A DNA stretch of 64,000 bases from Ziziphus jujuba (GCF_031755915.1 NC_083380.1:27510001-27574000), one strand, 5' to 3'. Shown: positions 33,901-43,390, numbered from the stretch's first letter. Numbers and translations: made by a program. Notes: generated from the sequence alone by a model not told the origin.

Positions 33901-34269
33901 TCTTATTCTTTTACCCATCTTGAACCGAAAAGCAAACTGGTTTGAAGTTGAACAGAAAGTTCGTACCTGCTTGACCAGGGCATTCCCAGTCATAACCTGT
34001 CTTAGTAAAGCTTCAGTAGAGAACTCGTCCACCAAGTCATCAGCTTCGTAAACGGCATCTTCAAGTCTCATAAGCCATGTTTTGATTTGTTCATCATGCA
34101 CTTGATGCTTCTCTGCATCAATAAGTACACCCTTGATCGTTGAAATGGTGTCTTCAAGTTTCTGAAGCTCCTCTTCAACACCCCATAAGTAAGCAATCTG
34201 TTTCACAACAGCGTTACCCAACTGCCCAGTGATCCCCTCTGCAATTCCCGAGAGGACTGCTTCCGCCAT
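30994..34269 (-). CDS. CC-NB-ARC-LRR resistance protein (NLR-2, RGA2-like type)
   Basis: An uninterrupted 1091-residue frame from ATG. Residues 1-140 are an Rx-like coiled coil with EADDLVDEF (75-83). The NB-ARC has P-loop GVGGLGKTT (194-202), kinase-2 LIVLDDVW (266-273), GSKIIITTR (294-302), GGIPL (360-364; Gly-Ile in place of the usual Gly-Leu), CFGYCSLFPKNH (417-428) and MHD (485-487, followed by CMHDLA). The LRR part runs from about 560 to the end and has two sets of nearly identical units: three of 24 residues (DNA about 32215-32445) and three of 78 residues (about 31308-32010). This is an intracellular immune receptor by family. The stop codon lies inside a good splice donor (ACAGAAG|GTATGT, GT at 31004-31003), so a spliced transcript could encode a different C-terminus. 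Direct duplicates of its flanks lie nearby. Confidence 0.93.
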   Translation of the reverse strand: MAEAVLSGIAEGITGQLGNAVVKQIAYLWGVEEELQKLEDTISTIKGVLIDAEKHQVHDEQIKTWLMRLEDAVYEADDLVDEFSTEALLRQVMTGNALVKQVRTFCSTSNQFAFRFKMGKRIRDLRKKLVAIADDRKFHLETGIQEPKVVTRVTTPRVREEDVIGRHREKMEIIKRLFDIETDQENMGVIPIVGVGGLGKTTLAQLVINDAKVKNHFEPIIWVNVPKVFDVELIVKEMVKSRVKDERPMDEMEKELEEKIKGKLYLIVLDDVWDFGNREKWLKLENLLRVGANGSKIIITTRDKNVACKINGQQESTHFLRTLDEEHSWSLFKRLAFMQGQMPDNPNHVKIGKEIMTKCGGIPLVIRTIASMLYSINLEEWSSFKEKELSTIPDYVDDVIPTLKLSYDRLPSHLKHCFGYCSLFPKNHVFSVEMLINLWMAQGFIKLSNDHREDMGYQHFKDLLHRSFFEQVEIDDSFKVTECKMHDCMHDLAMSVTGSKCRMLSLNDKKIDKRTRHVSLDTSLWSPEEEKESLSLLVEMEKIRTLFFTTDLYLSTRILKKSILSCKFLRTLDLHAAYARLTVMPKSIGKLKHLRYLDLSWNDMQALPNSITRLQHLQTLNLSSCWKLRALPYSISRLQNLQTLNLSYCGNLGALPDTISRLQNLQTLNLNQCWNLQALPNDVTKLVSLRSLGMGNWLDSTLYYRPSGLVQLTIRDYGREHLIQIPSVPPNTDSRFFIVFSKLENLNIDNIQDLQHLPVWFESLSSLQKLSISRCSKLQSLSPGLHHLTSLQRLSISWCEVLDMSNGGSDDAILWQAFGRLSYLSCSHLPKLQHLPVWFKNFPSLKELSISCCSKLQSLSPCLHHLTSLQRLSITDCEELDMSNGDGGDAILRQHLGSLSYLWLRGLPKLQHLPMWFKSLTSLEKLYISFCSKLQSLSPGLYHLTSLQKLDISWCEELNMENGVSDDAILWQCLRNLYRLELNRLPKLVALPQGLQQVTSLQEITISSCENLEAVLEHITNLKSLKELTIWRCSNLKSLPEGINCLPSLQELKIIYCPILLERCQKDIGDYWAMISHIRRLELSPMTEGMF
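31308..32010 (-). repeat. Three 234-bp LRR units in NLR-2
   Basis: Equivalent bases recur at 31531, 31765 and 31999, exactly 234 bp apart. Each unit encodes 78 residues from LQHLP to about LPK, covering three LRRs. A diverged partial fourth unit follows toward the C-terminus. Confidence 0.95.
32215..32445 (-). repeat. Three 72-bp LRR units in NLR-2
   Basis: Equivalent bases recur at 32259, 32331 and 32403, exactly 72 bp apart. Each encodes one 24-residue LRR (I.RLQ.LQTLNL..C..L.ALP). Confidence 0.95.
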
Positions 34270-35856
34270 TTGCTAATTGGGAGAAAATTGACGAAGATAG
34301 TTGAGAGCAATCAATGGAAATTTCAGAAAGATAATTTTGTTGAGAGGGGCCAAACAATATAGCTTCACTTGGCTAATTTGGATTTGGGCGTCCGTTTGCT
34401 GAGATGAAAATTATTGTAGTCAATTCAATAAACGGAGGAAAAATAAAAAAAAAGGCAAAAAAAAAGTTAGACTTGTGGAGCTTTCCTGGGTATGTCACAG
34501 CATTCCAAAGTTGACTCAGCATGTACAAATTGACTAGAACTGAAAAGCAGTGGAAAAAAGATCCACACGCAAACCAAAACAAAGTATGTGGTTAAAAAAA
34601 AATCATAAATAATGAAGATATGATAGTATTAAATCTAAATAATAATGATTACACAAAACAAAAGGACATAGTTAAAATTCGATAAGAAAAATTAATGTAT
34701 ATATATATATATATATATATGATCACCATATGTAAAGGTGAAACTATAAACTCTAATAAATAATTACCACATACCCATATATAAACTTGATACTAAGCAA
34801 AGCAGAGAACTTGATACTATAAAACCTAAATGATGACCAAAAAAATTATAAATCAGTTATAAAATAAGTCACTGGCACATGTTACCCAAAAATCTTACCG
34901 TGAACAGAATTTATGCAGAGGGAAACTGCCAAATAACCGAACAAAATTTAATTTAACTAAAGAAAAAAAAAATCAGAAAGCCTTTTTGTATAATTGCATT
35001 GAAGAAATCCAATACTGTGAATCAAAAGGAAGCTGAGCGTCCAGGGAAGGAGACCATGCACCAATGGACCACCGATCCTGTGCATCTTGCTAAAGTATGA
35101 AGACAGCTCGTAATTATTGACAGCTCCCTTTTCCACAATTAGCTCTGTCTTTTCAGAGATTCCAAAATCATAAACATATACAGGAATACATGGCATCTAT
35201 ATTAATGCATGAATACTTGAATATATATATATATATATATATAATAAGAAACCGATAAGAGAAAAACAAAAAACAAAAGAAACGAATTTGCCTGAATTCA
35301 AGCATGACTGCCCAACTAGACTAATATTCAAGCTTTAAAGCAAAAGTATGCATATCATAACATAATTATCCTTCTTCCAACCTCCACATTTATCTTGAGA
35401 GCCACATTGACCAAATACATTGAAGACATGCTTTGTCAAATAGCATTGACAGACAAGGCCAAGATCCGTCTCAGAAATCTGCTTCAAATCACATATGTGA
35501 AGAATAAAAAATTGTAAAAGAAGAATCTCATTCGTTCACGGAAAAAACTAGGATATATAAATAATACCTTAAAAGAGATCAATGAAGATTAACAAGACTA
35601 AAATAGTAACTCATAATAGCTTGTGGCTCTGTTTAGCATAGCTTCTACCAAGCCAAAAACAGTTTTTAAAGTGTTTGGATAACTTTCAAAAAGTGCTTCA
35701 GGAGACCTTCAGAAATTACTTCTAATCGAAGCCAATGGAGAGAGTAGCTTCTTTCAGGAAGCATTTTTGGAGAAGCAGAAGCAAAAGCTATGCCTAACAG
35801 GGCCTACATCTATGTAAGAAACTATACAGGGGTCATAAGAGATACAACAGAATAAT

Positions 35857-35880
<24 letters not shown>
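34270..35880. other. NLR-2 upstream region, no gene
   Basis: Holds the NLR-2 leader and promoter area, TA microsatellites (about 34697-34720 and 35221-35243), and the block at 34912-34960 that is duplicated near 28.0 kb. A short imperfect repeat of stress-type TF sites was looked for and not found. Confidence 0.5.
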
Positions 35881-35884
<4 letters not shown>

Positions 35885-35891
<7 letters not shown>

Positions 35892-36070
35892 ATGGTTGAT
35901 TACAAGAATATCTCTGCTATCTAATATATGCCCCTGCAATATTGAGCTTCTGTCATGGATGCCAATATTGGAACGGTGAGTCTGAAATTGAAGACATACC
36001 AAAGACTTTGTGAGAGAGTTAGCTAACTGATCAGATGTGTGCACATGTGTAACTCACAGGGCAACAAGAT
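35885..36070 (-). mobile_element. Copia RNase H end fragment
   Basis: The minus strand encodes the C-terminal end of a copia polyprotein (V-H-T-S-D-Q-L-A-N-S-L-T-K-S-L, then IGIHD) and stops. The following ATTAGATAGCAGAGATATTC resembles the start of an LTR, but the sequence then runs into TG/TA repeats near 35860-35890. The rest of the element is missing. Confidence 0.75.
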
Positions 36071-36196
36071 CTCTAACAATCCTTAAGGCCTTGCTTGAGC
36101 AGCAGCTATGGGTTGTGGAGCAGTGAGTGATTCTCTTACCTCTGCTGCATTGTCCTGCTGCGGGTATTTCTTTTTGCGAGCATGTTTGAGGGTTCT

Positions 36197-36415
36197 TTAC
36201 ACACTCGTTCGTATCACCAAAGGACCAGAGTTCGAGTTTTTGCTCGACCGTTGTCCTTGTTGTCTTTCTCTTTGCTTACTGACTGAAGGACGATCACCAA
36301 CAGCAGCATGCGTTGGTGAAGACCCATAAATCCTCTCCTCCAAGGCTTCAGGCAGACTTTCATTGGTTTTATCAGCAACCATTGTCAATTCCCTCGCCAA
36401 ACTAAACAAACTCAA
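36197..36415 (-). other. Unrecognised open frame
   Basis: 72 codons on the minus strand; the first ATG is codon 12 (36382). The peptide is hydrophilic (EALEERIYGSSPTHAAVGD, then Gln/Arg/Ser-rich). I do not recognise it. The GC content is higher than its surroundings, so it may be a fragment of a real exon carried in by duplication or a retroelement. Confidence 0.3.
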
Positions 36416-36419
36416 CTCC

Positions 36420-36850
36420 GAGAAAGAAAACCAAAGTTGAGCTTTATTTATACTAAAAAAAGCTAAGTTGAGCTTTATTTATACTGACAACAATATGTCA
36501 AGTACTCTCTACACTCCTAGTTGGATTGGATTATGAAACTAATGAATAAATGGAATCCAATAAATATTATGAAAATAAGAAATATATATTTAGAAATAGT
36601 GGCCAGTCTAAGATTTGGAAACTAATAGCATAATCCTAAGGTCCAAAATAAAGAAAGTAAAATACTATGATATAACACCCACTGAAATAGGAGACAAAAC
36701 AAAGAAGAAAATAGACAAAAGCAGAGGAATTAAAAATAAGTAGAAAAGTAGATATAAATTTAGATATATGTTTTGATACAATAAAGCAGTGAGAATTATA
36801 TACATATATATATATATATATGTGGTAATACTAGTTTACCATTTGCTCCT
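36420..36850. other. Intergenic; short tandem repeat
   Basis: A 26-base motif (AGTTGAGCTTTATTTATACT) occurs twice at about 36434-36485. Otherwise AT-rich, no gene. Confidence 0.6.
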
Positions 36851-36854
36851 TTCA

Positions 36855-37275
36855 ATATAACTTTCAGGTTTAAGTGAATCGTGAATGTTAAAGCTATGAA
36901 GAATGCATATACATATGTTTGTTTTCATATACCTTCACTGACATTGATATTTCTGCTAAATAATACAGGCTTCCTTGTAAAACTTTCTGTTATGGTGACA
37001 GACATGTTAATTGGCACAAACAAATTGGGTATTTATAATGGAAGCCAAGGCCGTTAACAGGGCCATTCACTCCATGGCCATAACGTGGGCTATATCCTCT
37101 CCGAAAAGCTCCAGATTTTCGGTTAACAAGGCCATTCCCATGAAATCGGAAGCTTGATCAATGAGCTACCAGATGGCTGTGACATGAACTATGTGAAGGG
37201 CAAAGATGGAGCTGTTTACTACAAGTTTGCTGCAGCTTCTTTGGAAAAACACAGAGTCTTCATGACTCCATGAAT
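36855..37275 (+). pseudogene. Unidentified gene relic, shares its start with 4.2 kb
   Basis: The segment 36860-37065 is colinear with 4065-4275, including the ATG (37038 here, 4241 there) that opens M-E-A-.-A-.-N-.-A-I. Here the reading goes on with a Ser-rich, transit-peptide-like stretch, meets a stop, and in another frame gives ELPDGCDMNYVKGKDGAVYY and KFAAASLEKHRVFM before stopping. The frame breaks show it is a relic. I cannot name the parent gene. It may be a plastid-targeted protein. Confidence 0.5.
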
Positions 37276-37499
37276 CACCCAAGTTTCCCTTCAAAAATTA
37301 ACAATCCAAGAGAGGAATACTTACATTCCATGATTTATAGATTTGCTACAGACTAGCTTAGAGCCAGCTTGAGAATTATACCAGCCTTATTACTAGCATC
37401 ATTTATAATAATTAGCTCTGTAGAAACCTCTCTTAATTAATAGGCTATTAAATGTTTTGTTAGGCTTGTTTAATCTTGGTTATGATTACAAACAATAAA

Positions 37500-38245
37500 G
37501 AATTAATCGCTATTGCCATCAGAAATTCTTTTTCGTTACTTTTGTTTTTGCCAATCCCCATGAGCTACTTGTTATGTTTTCCAACTCGGAAGTCCACAAA
37601 ACTCTCCAAATTGTGTATGTTATGCTGTTTTTCATTGATAAATTACATAAAAGGCAGAGTAAAAGTGTTTTCCTATATATATATATTTTTATTTTTTTTT
37701 TCAGAGGGTGTTGACTTCTATTTGACTGGCAAACTCATCATTCAAATATGCAACCTAAAACTTTTTAATAACAAAGAGAATCTAATGGAAGTTGTGAAAT
37801 TGTCAAGGGTACGCAATTTTTGGACTTGGAAAAAGATTTTTTCCATTAATTTAAACTGCTGTATACTTCAGAGGATAATTCAAAAAGAAAGGCAAAAAAA
37901 GAACAAAAAGAAAGCAATAAAATATTATTTTTGTGCTTTGGTATACTTGTGAGCAATTAAATCTATATGACTTTTGTATTATACTGAGAAAATACCGAAG
38001 ATTAAAATGAAACCAAGCAAATAACTATATGTGAATTCCTTTATCAAAGACTAAATGATAAAGATTATAAACAAATACATCATTTGGTCCAAGAACAGAG
38101 AAAAGTGTAAAAACAGAGAGTGGGTTGGTGAAATCAGATAAATTTGCTCATTGTATACACAAAACAATAAAAGCATATACACTCTACGCCAAAACTTTTT
38201 CTTCCTTTCTTCTGTATGCACATACTATACGTGTATTAAAACTCA
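37500..38245. repeat. 3' flank of RING copy F
   Basis: Colinear with 26480-27079 (flank of relic E). The last 200 bases match the 3'UTR-type sequence also seen near 5.3, 10.9 and 40.5 kb. Confidence 0.75.
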
Positions 38246-38896
38246 TCATAAAGATGGCATCTGAAACCTACACAAGGGACATAATTTGCTGGTTTGGAGC
38301 CACTTGACAATACAATCTCCATGAAAGAGATGCAAGCAAGGCATTCGAGTAGCTTCACACCCATTTTCAAAATCATCAAAGCAAACGGAGCAACATCCAA
38401 CTTCTTCTTTTAAAGAACCTTCAACCTTGATCCTCTCCAACTCTTCGATGGAAACTTTACTGGCTGGCTCAAACTTAGGCTCCCAATCATCTTCACCGCC
38501 CAATTCCAGTTCCACCACATCATCATCATCATCATAATCATCATCGTCATCAGACAAAACACGAACATCGACAAGTATTCTGAGAACTTTTCGACCGGCG
38601 AAGTGTCTATTGGAGGACATGGAATGAGCAACATCCAAAACCCTTTGCACCATAGAAGGCAGAACCGGGACTCCAATGTTTGAAAGAATGTGGTGAATGG
38701 CAACCTTGGACCTTTCATCATCATGCATCACCACATCATATTCCACACACTCATGTTGGTGAAGAATGAGATCATCATCTTCTTGATTATAGGAGGCCTG
38801 GATAAGGAACATGAACTTGGCGGATGCCAATGATTCATCTTCCGTCTCTATGTGATCCAAAGGCCATGCTCCAAAGTAATAATCTCCACCCGCCAT
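38246..38896 (-). CDS. RING-H2 protein copy F, the intact member
   Basis: 216 residues from the ATG at 38896 (M-A-G-G-D-Y-Y); the frame stays open a few codons further upstream, but without an ATG. Layout: AWPLDHIETEDE near the N-terminus, DDERSKVAIHHILSNIGVPVL in the middle, FAGRKVLRILV, an Asp/Glu-rich linker with short Asp runs, DDWEPKFEPASKVSIEELE, and a C-terminal RING-H2 with all ligands (CSVC, MPC, LH, FH, GDC, CPLC). By family it would act as an E3 ubiquitin ligase; the substrate is unknown and there is no membrane segment, so it is probably soluble. It is the only one of seven copies here with both an ATG in frame and a complete RING, so it may be the source of the family's activity at this locus. 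Confidence 0.88.
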   Translation of the reverse strand: MAGGDYYFGAWPLDHIETEDESLASAKFMFLIQASYNQEDDDLILHQHECVEYDVVMHDDERSKVAIHHILSNIGVPVLPSMVQRVLDVAHSMSSNRHFAGRKVLRILVDVRVLSDDDDDYDDDDDVVELELGGEDDWEPKFEPASKVSIEELERIKVEGSLKEEVGCCSVCFDDFENGCEATRMPCLHLFHGDCIVKWLQTSKLCPLCRFQMPSL

Positions 38897-39446
38897 ATGA
38901 TTATCAACACCCCAAAAAAACAAAAAAGAGTTTACAGGAGAAATTAATGGAATAGAGAGAGACTTAACGGAATGAGAGTAAGAAGAAGAAGTAGCAAAGC
39001 AGATAAAAGGAAACTAGAGCACTGATTTATTAATTACATATCCGTTTTATAGATTTTCTATTAGATTTCTAGAGGCGGTGGGAAAGGGAAGTTATATCAA
39101 TTTCTTTTAGGATTATGACAGATATGGCAGTTTCCTTTGACTTTCCACCTGGGCCTTATTTTTAATTTTGAATCCCTGAATATAAGATATAATAATGTCC
39201 AAAAAAATAAAAATAAAAATACATATATCTACTTTACTTTCTTTATGATTGTTGTTATTATTATTATTTTTTTCCACTAAAATAAAAGAAATCATTATTT
39301 TGTGAAGTTATATTTGTTATAATAATGATGATGATGAAATCCTATATCCAAAAAAATAAAAAATAAAAAAATGATGATGATGAAAAATCCTATGGCTATA
39401 ATATTAAATATTTTGTATACAATATTGTCGATTTTAATAATCATAA
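38897..39446. other. 5' region of RING copy F
   Basis: The leader has a GAAGAAGAAG run like the other copies. Further out are ATT and ATG repeats (39250-39380). No other gene. Confidence 0.55.
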
Positions 39447-39638
39447 TTAGAATTTTTTTTTTTTTTTTTTGGATGGTTGATGAAGCGGATTAGCTCCAGT
39501 GGTAGAGCATCTTTACTTATGGCCATGAGAACAAGAATTCGAATCACACAGAAGGCACAAGAGCAATGGATAGATTGTAGTTTGTATTTAGGTAATTTCT
39601 TCCAAAAAAAAAATTAGATTTTTTTTTTTTTTTTTTGG
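39447..39638 (+). mobile_element. tRNA-derived SINE-like insertion
   Basis: An A-box-like TAGCTCCAGTGG (39491-39502), with GCTC/GAGC able to pair as a D-stem, and a B-box-like GAATTCGAATC (39535-39545) lie about 33 bases apart, as in a tRNA-related SINE head. The body ends in a short A tract (39604-39612). The flanks ATTAGAA-T(18)-GG (39447-39472) and ATTAGA-T(18)-GG (39613-39637) look like a target-site duplication. The body is only about 140 bp and the head is degenerate. Confidence 0.55.
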
Positions 39639-39879
39639 CTTTTAGTTTCAATCACAGTTAGAAGTTAAAAATTGGATAAATTAAACGATTTCAATCAAAA
39701 TCTAATAGGTTCGACAGTCTAAAATATCTTTCTGTTAAAATTAGTAATTGAGCATTATATATTAATATCTTTTTGTTAAAATTAGTATTTGAGCATTATA
39801 TATTATACATATGATTCCTAATTAACCCTTTTAAAAAAAATCCAGCTTGGTTACTAAATTTAGATTTTAGATTTAGATT

Positions 39880-40106
39880 TAGAGTTGTATTATTTTGAAT
39901 CCACTTTCCAATAAATTACTAGCTTGGTCTTAGAGTTGTAGTTTACAAAAATCCACGATCACTTTTATTAAGTTGCTTGCTGCCTAAGTATCAGTAACAA
40001 AGCAAAATGACTATAATCAAATTAAACTAAAACAAAAAGATTATGCATCGATTTATGGTCATACAGATAATCAAATTTGCATATAAATGAAAAATAGTAA
40101 AATTAT
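39880..40106. repeat. Orphan RING-flank copy
   Basis: Colinear with 42985-43215: TTAGAGTTGTATT...GAATCCACT, ATTACTAGCTTGGTCTTAGAGT, AAGTTGCTTGC..CCTAAGTATC and AATCAAATTTG.ATATAAAT blocks. Confidence 0.75.
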
Positions 40107-40250
40107 AGAAACCACTCTTTAGAACTCAATGATTGTAACAGTAGTTGTCCTTTAACCAAAAAATAAAAAATAAAAATAAAAAAACGTAGTTGTCCAATTA
40201 TCAATTACAAGGAGTAAGATAATTAATTCAGCAAAAATTACAAGGAGCAA
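40107..40250 (-). pseudogene. EB1 intron 6 fragment
   Basis: AGAAACCACTCTTTAGAACTC and AATTATCAATTACAAGGAGTA match 44722-44790, which lies 20 bases beyond the acceptor of EB1 exon 7. A run of AAATA repeats separates the two blocks here. No exon came along. It is joined directly to the RING flank copy at 40106. Confidence 0.75.
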
Positions 40251-40500
40251 TTTTTGGTCACATGTCGAGTTGTGGTTAATCAAATCATTGGTGCTCGAAC
40301 AATCCTTTGAAATCATATATTATCTTCTTCTTTTGTCCCCGATTCATTCCATTTCAAGCCCTAATTATATTTTTGTATTCGAAGTTCGAAAAACATTCCT
40401 CACCGGGCTTGACATCTTTTCATTTCACCGAAATTCACCATCTTCTCAACTGTTTGTATCAATTTCTTACCGGAGTTGAGGGTTAAATGTCAAGGACAAT
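40251..40500. other. Unrecognised segment
   Basis: A 69-codon open frame (40270-40479) reads through a phenylalanine- and serine-rich peptide that I do not recognise. Probably not a gene. Confidence 0.35.
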
Positions 40501-40711
40501 AAACAAATTGATCATTTAATCCAAGAACAGAGAAAATGGTAAAGAGCAGAAAATTGAGATATTTGAAGGCCATAAATGGATTAAAATCAGATTAACTTGT
40601 TCATTGTATACATATAGAAACAAAAATTAAAAACAGATCCACTTTACAGAATACTTTTTTCTGCATGTATGTATATATTCATTTTACAAGTATCTAAACT
40701 AATCACAAATA
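40501..40711. repeat. 3' flank of RING relic G
   Basis: Matches the shared 3'UTR-type sequence of the family (AATCCAAGAACAGAGAAAA, GGCCATAAATGGA and ACAAGTATCTAAA blocks). Confidence 0.7.
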
Positions 40712-41150
40712 TGGCATCTGAAACCTACGCAAGGGACAGAATCTGCTTTTTTCAAGCCACATGACAGTACAATTCACATGAAAAAAGGCAAGCAAGGCAT
40801 ACGGGTAGCTTCATTACCAATTTCAAAACCTTCAAAACAAATCAAACATCCTTGTGCTTCTGGTAAAGCTTCAACTTTTAAGCTTTGCACCTCATCAATG
40901 GAAGCTTTACTGGTTGCCTCAAACTTAGGCTCCCAATCTTCACCACCCAATTCCACAAAACATCCTCATCATCATCATCAACAACCTACATAAACCTCCA
41001 CTAACATCCTCAGAACTTTTCAACCCTTGTTGTGTTTATCAGTGGACACGGAATGAGCAACATCCAAAGCCCGTGTACCATGAAAGGCTCAAACGAAACT
41101 CCAACGTTGGACCTTGGACCTTTGCTCGTTCATTACCACATTATCATATT
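40712..41150 (-). pseudogene. RING-H2 relic G
   Basis: The minus strand reads ELGGEDWEPKFEATSKASIDE and then a RING start (CLICFEGFEIG...MPCLP). The first His ligand is Pro, and a frameshift after it brings a stop. The rest of the RING reads in another frame, where one Cys of the last pair is Arg. The body upstream is frame-broken and ends near 41150, so the N-terminus is missing. This is the most diverged copy. Confidence 0.8.
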
Positions 41151-41880
41151 GTTGTTAATTGTTTCTTTTTCCTAAAATGCAACAAATACATTATTTAGTA
41201 AAGTTATGCTTGTTATAATAATATTATAATGATGATGATGATTTCTTCAGTAAATATTTAAATTTAAGAATTTACAAATAATGAAACAGAGTTTGCATAT
41301 AGTTAAATTAAAAACAAAGAAATCTTGAATCGTCTGCGAATCTGGAATTTCAAATACATTAATTCTTCAAGAGATAAAATGATCAAAAAGCCACATTTGC
41401 TACGTAATTAAACATTATGCTATGCATTCAATATGCTTACATTAACATTTTAATTTTAAAATGTTATTTTTTCATCTCAGAGAAAATATATTATTTTTTA
41501 GAGCTAGCCACATTTCTCTTATATGAAAGTGTATCTTTGAGAACCACAACCTAGCTAAAATGTATTAGTAATAAATAAAGTGACCTTAATTATGGAAATT
41601 GAGAAATTAATTGTCCAAGCAGGGTAATTAGTTAAAAGTTTTTTTTTTTTTCTTTGGAATTTATGAGAATTTCAATTAACTTGAACATCTATGTACTACT
41701 TCAGAATTGCAAAAGATAGTTCTTATTAATGTCATGCGTCCCAATAAAATGTAATTACAAGCTATAGATTGTGGTCAGCTAAATCAACAAACCACATTTA
41801 AAGTAAAAACCATTTAACAGTATCTTCTATTCTACGGGAAGTCTGCCCAGAGTAAGCTAGAATTTTTTCATCTTTTTTTT
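41151..41880. other. Intergenic, nothing recognised
   Basis: AT-rich, no supported coding or repeat feature. Confidence 0.55.
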
Positions 41881-42070
41881 TTTTTTTTTTCCTTCCATTT
41901 TTTGTTTCCCCCTTTTTTTTCTCAATTTGTTTTTCTTCCTTTTTTTTTTCTCGTTATTTTTTCTTGCTTTTTTCTTTTATTTTTTTTCTTGTTTTCCTTT
42001 TTTCCTTCCTTTTTCTCCATTTTATTTTGTTCCTTCCTTTTTCCTTTTTTTTTTTTTTTATTTTCTACCT
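41868..42070. repeat. 200-bp polypyrimidine tract
   Basis: The plus strand is almost purely T and C for about 200 bases, with very few purines. The Lys-rich and Phe-rich open frames across it are artefacts of composition. Confidence 0.85.
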
Positions 42071-42980
42071 TCCTTCTACTCCAAGAAAACTCCTGCTCCT
42101 TCAATGTTATCCTGAGAGAGATTTTAGAAAGCCTGTCGAGGAGTGTGGCAATAAGGAAACACAAAGCTCTTACAGCTTTCATGGGACATGTGTTGTTGCA
42201 AGCTGGTTGTCTAACAGCAAGTCCTCCTCTTCCTCTTGCTCTCTCTCTCAAATAGTCTTTCACTCTCACTCTCTTTGCCATTCTCACTACACCTTCCAGC
42301 TCCACCTCCTCTGCTACCGTGGTGGTTAAGGATTGATCTTCTTTGGCCACCATAAGAAACGCAGCCAGTGAAATAGTTGGTCGAGGTTTTTGGGTTGAGC
42401 AGCTATTTCCAGAGCATGCCTCTAAAGTTTTTCCATCATAAATGGATGACCATCCCTGGGAACCTTCATCAGGGACAGCATTGGAGATAGGATGGAAGAG
42501 GATGTGGTAGGGTTTATGATAAGGTGTTTTGGTTGCAGAAATCAGTAGATTTTCGAGGGTTTCTGAAAAAGGCGATCATTTTTTAGGAAGGAAACATCAA
42601 AATAGATCAAGAAATCAGGATATGGGGAAGGAATTTCCACATCCTCCAGATACATTTCTTGCCAAACCTCACAGCTATGCGAAAGCAGCTTTGATATCTT
42701 CTAATATTGATTATTGAAGAAGATGAAGATTCAACAACAGCAAATAATAGAACAGGATATGAAAGAAAAAATTGAACAGGGTGTGAAAGAACAAATAAGG
42801 AAGATGATCACAAAGCTCAAACACATAAAAGGTCAAATGTAGTGAATATGGAATTTCTTAATATGTTTATGTATGGAGGGTTCTAAGCAAGCTGTGTTAA
42901 AGAGTTGTTTCCAAATAGCGTAGTTTGGTTTGGCTTTGAGGTGTAATTATTTTGCAACATGTTTCCAAATGATCCTCATT
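42071..42980. other. Unrecognised, possibly coding-derived
   Basis: GC is higher than in the flanks, and short open frames occur on both strands (for example 42529-42717, plus strand, with a basic stretch and PHSYAKAALIS). It may be a retroelement or gene relic. I cannot assign it. Confidence 0.3.
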
Positions 42981-42984
42981 TTGC

Positions 42985-43390
42985 TTTAGAGTTGTATTTT
43001 GAATCCACTCTGCAATGATTACTAGCTTGGTCTTAGAGTCGTAGGTATTTGAAACCAAACCATGGGTACTAAGTCCAGGATTAATATTAATAAGTTGCTT
43101 GCACCCTAAGTATCAGTAACAAAGCGAAAAAAATGATGATCAAACTAAAGCAAAAGATAATGCATTGATTTGTAGTCATAAGCTAATCAAATTTGTATAT
43201 AAATAAAAATAGTAAAATCATTGATTAGCAACAAATAATAGTGAATATAGAGTTCAGTCAGTTTGTCGGTGGGAATAAAGTCTAGTATACATTTGTCGGT
43301 GGGAGTACAGCTAGCTTAATTGTACTCTTTTGCGTTTGAGAGAGAGCTACACAATGAATATGAGCGGATAGGAATTCCCATCCTTGTTTT
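42985..43390. repeat. RING-flank block next to EB1
   Basis: The reference copy of the flank block found at 9205-9612 and (first half) 39880-40106. It lies 0.6 kb beyond the EB1 stop, so the flank and EB1 were neighbours before duplication. Confidence 0.75.

Noticed and set aside
41922..42353. Minus-strand 143-codon Lys-rich frame
   Set aside because: Its second half is the complement of the polypyrimidine tract; the first half has no recognisable domain and lacks support.
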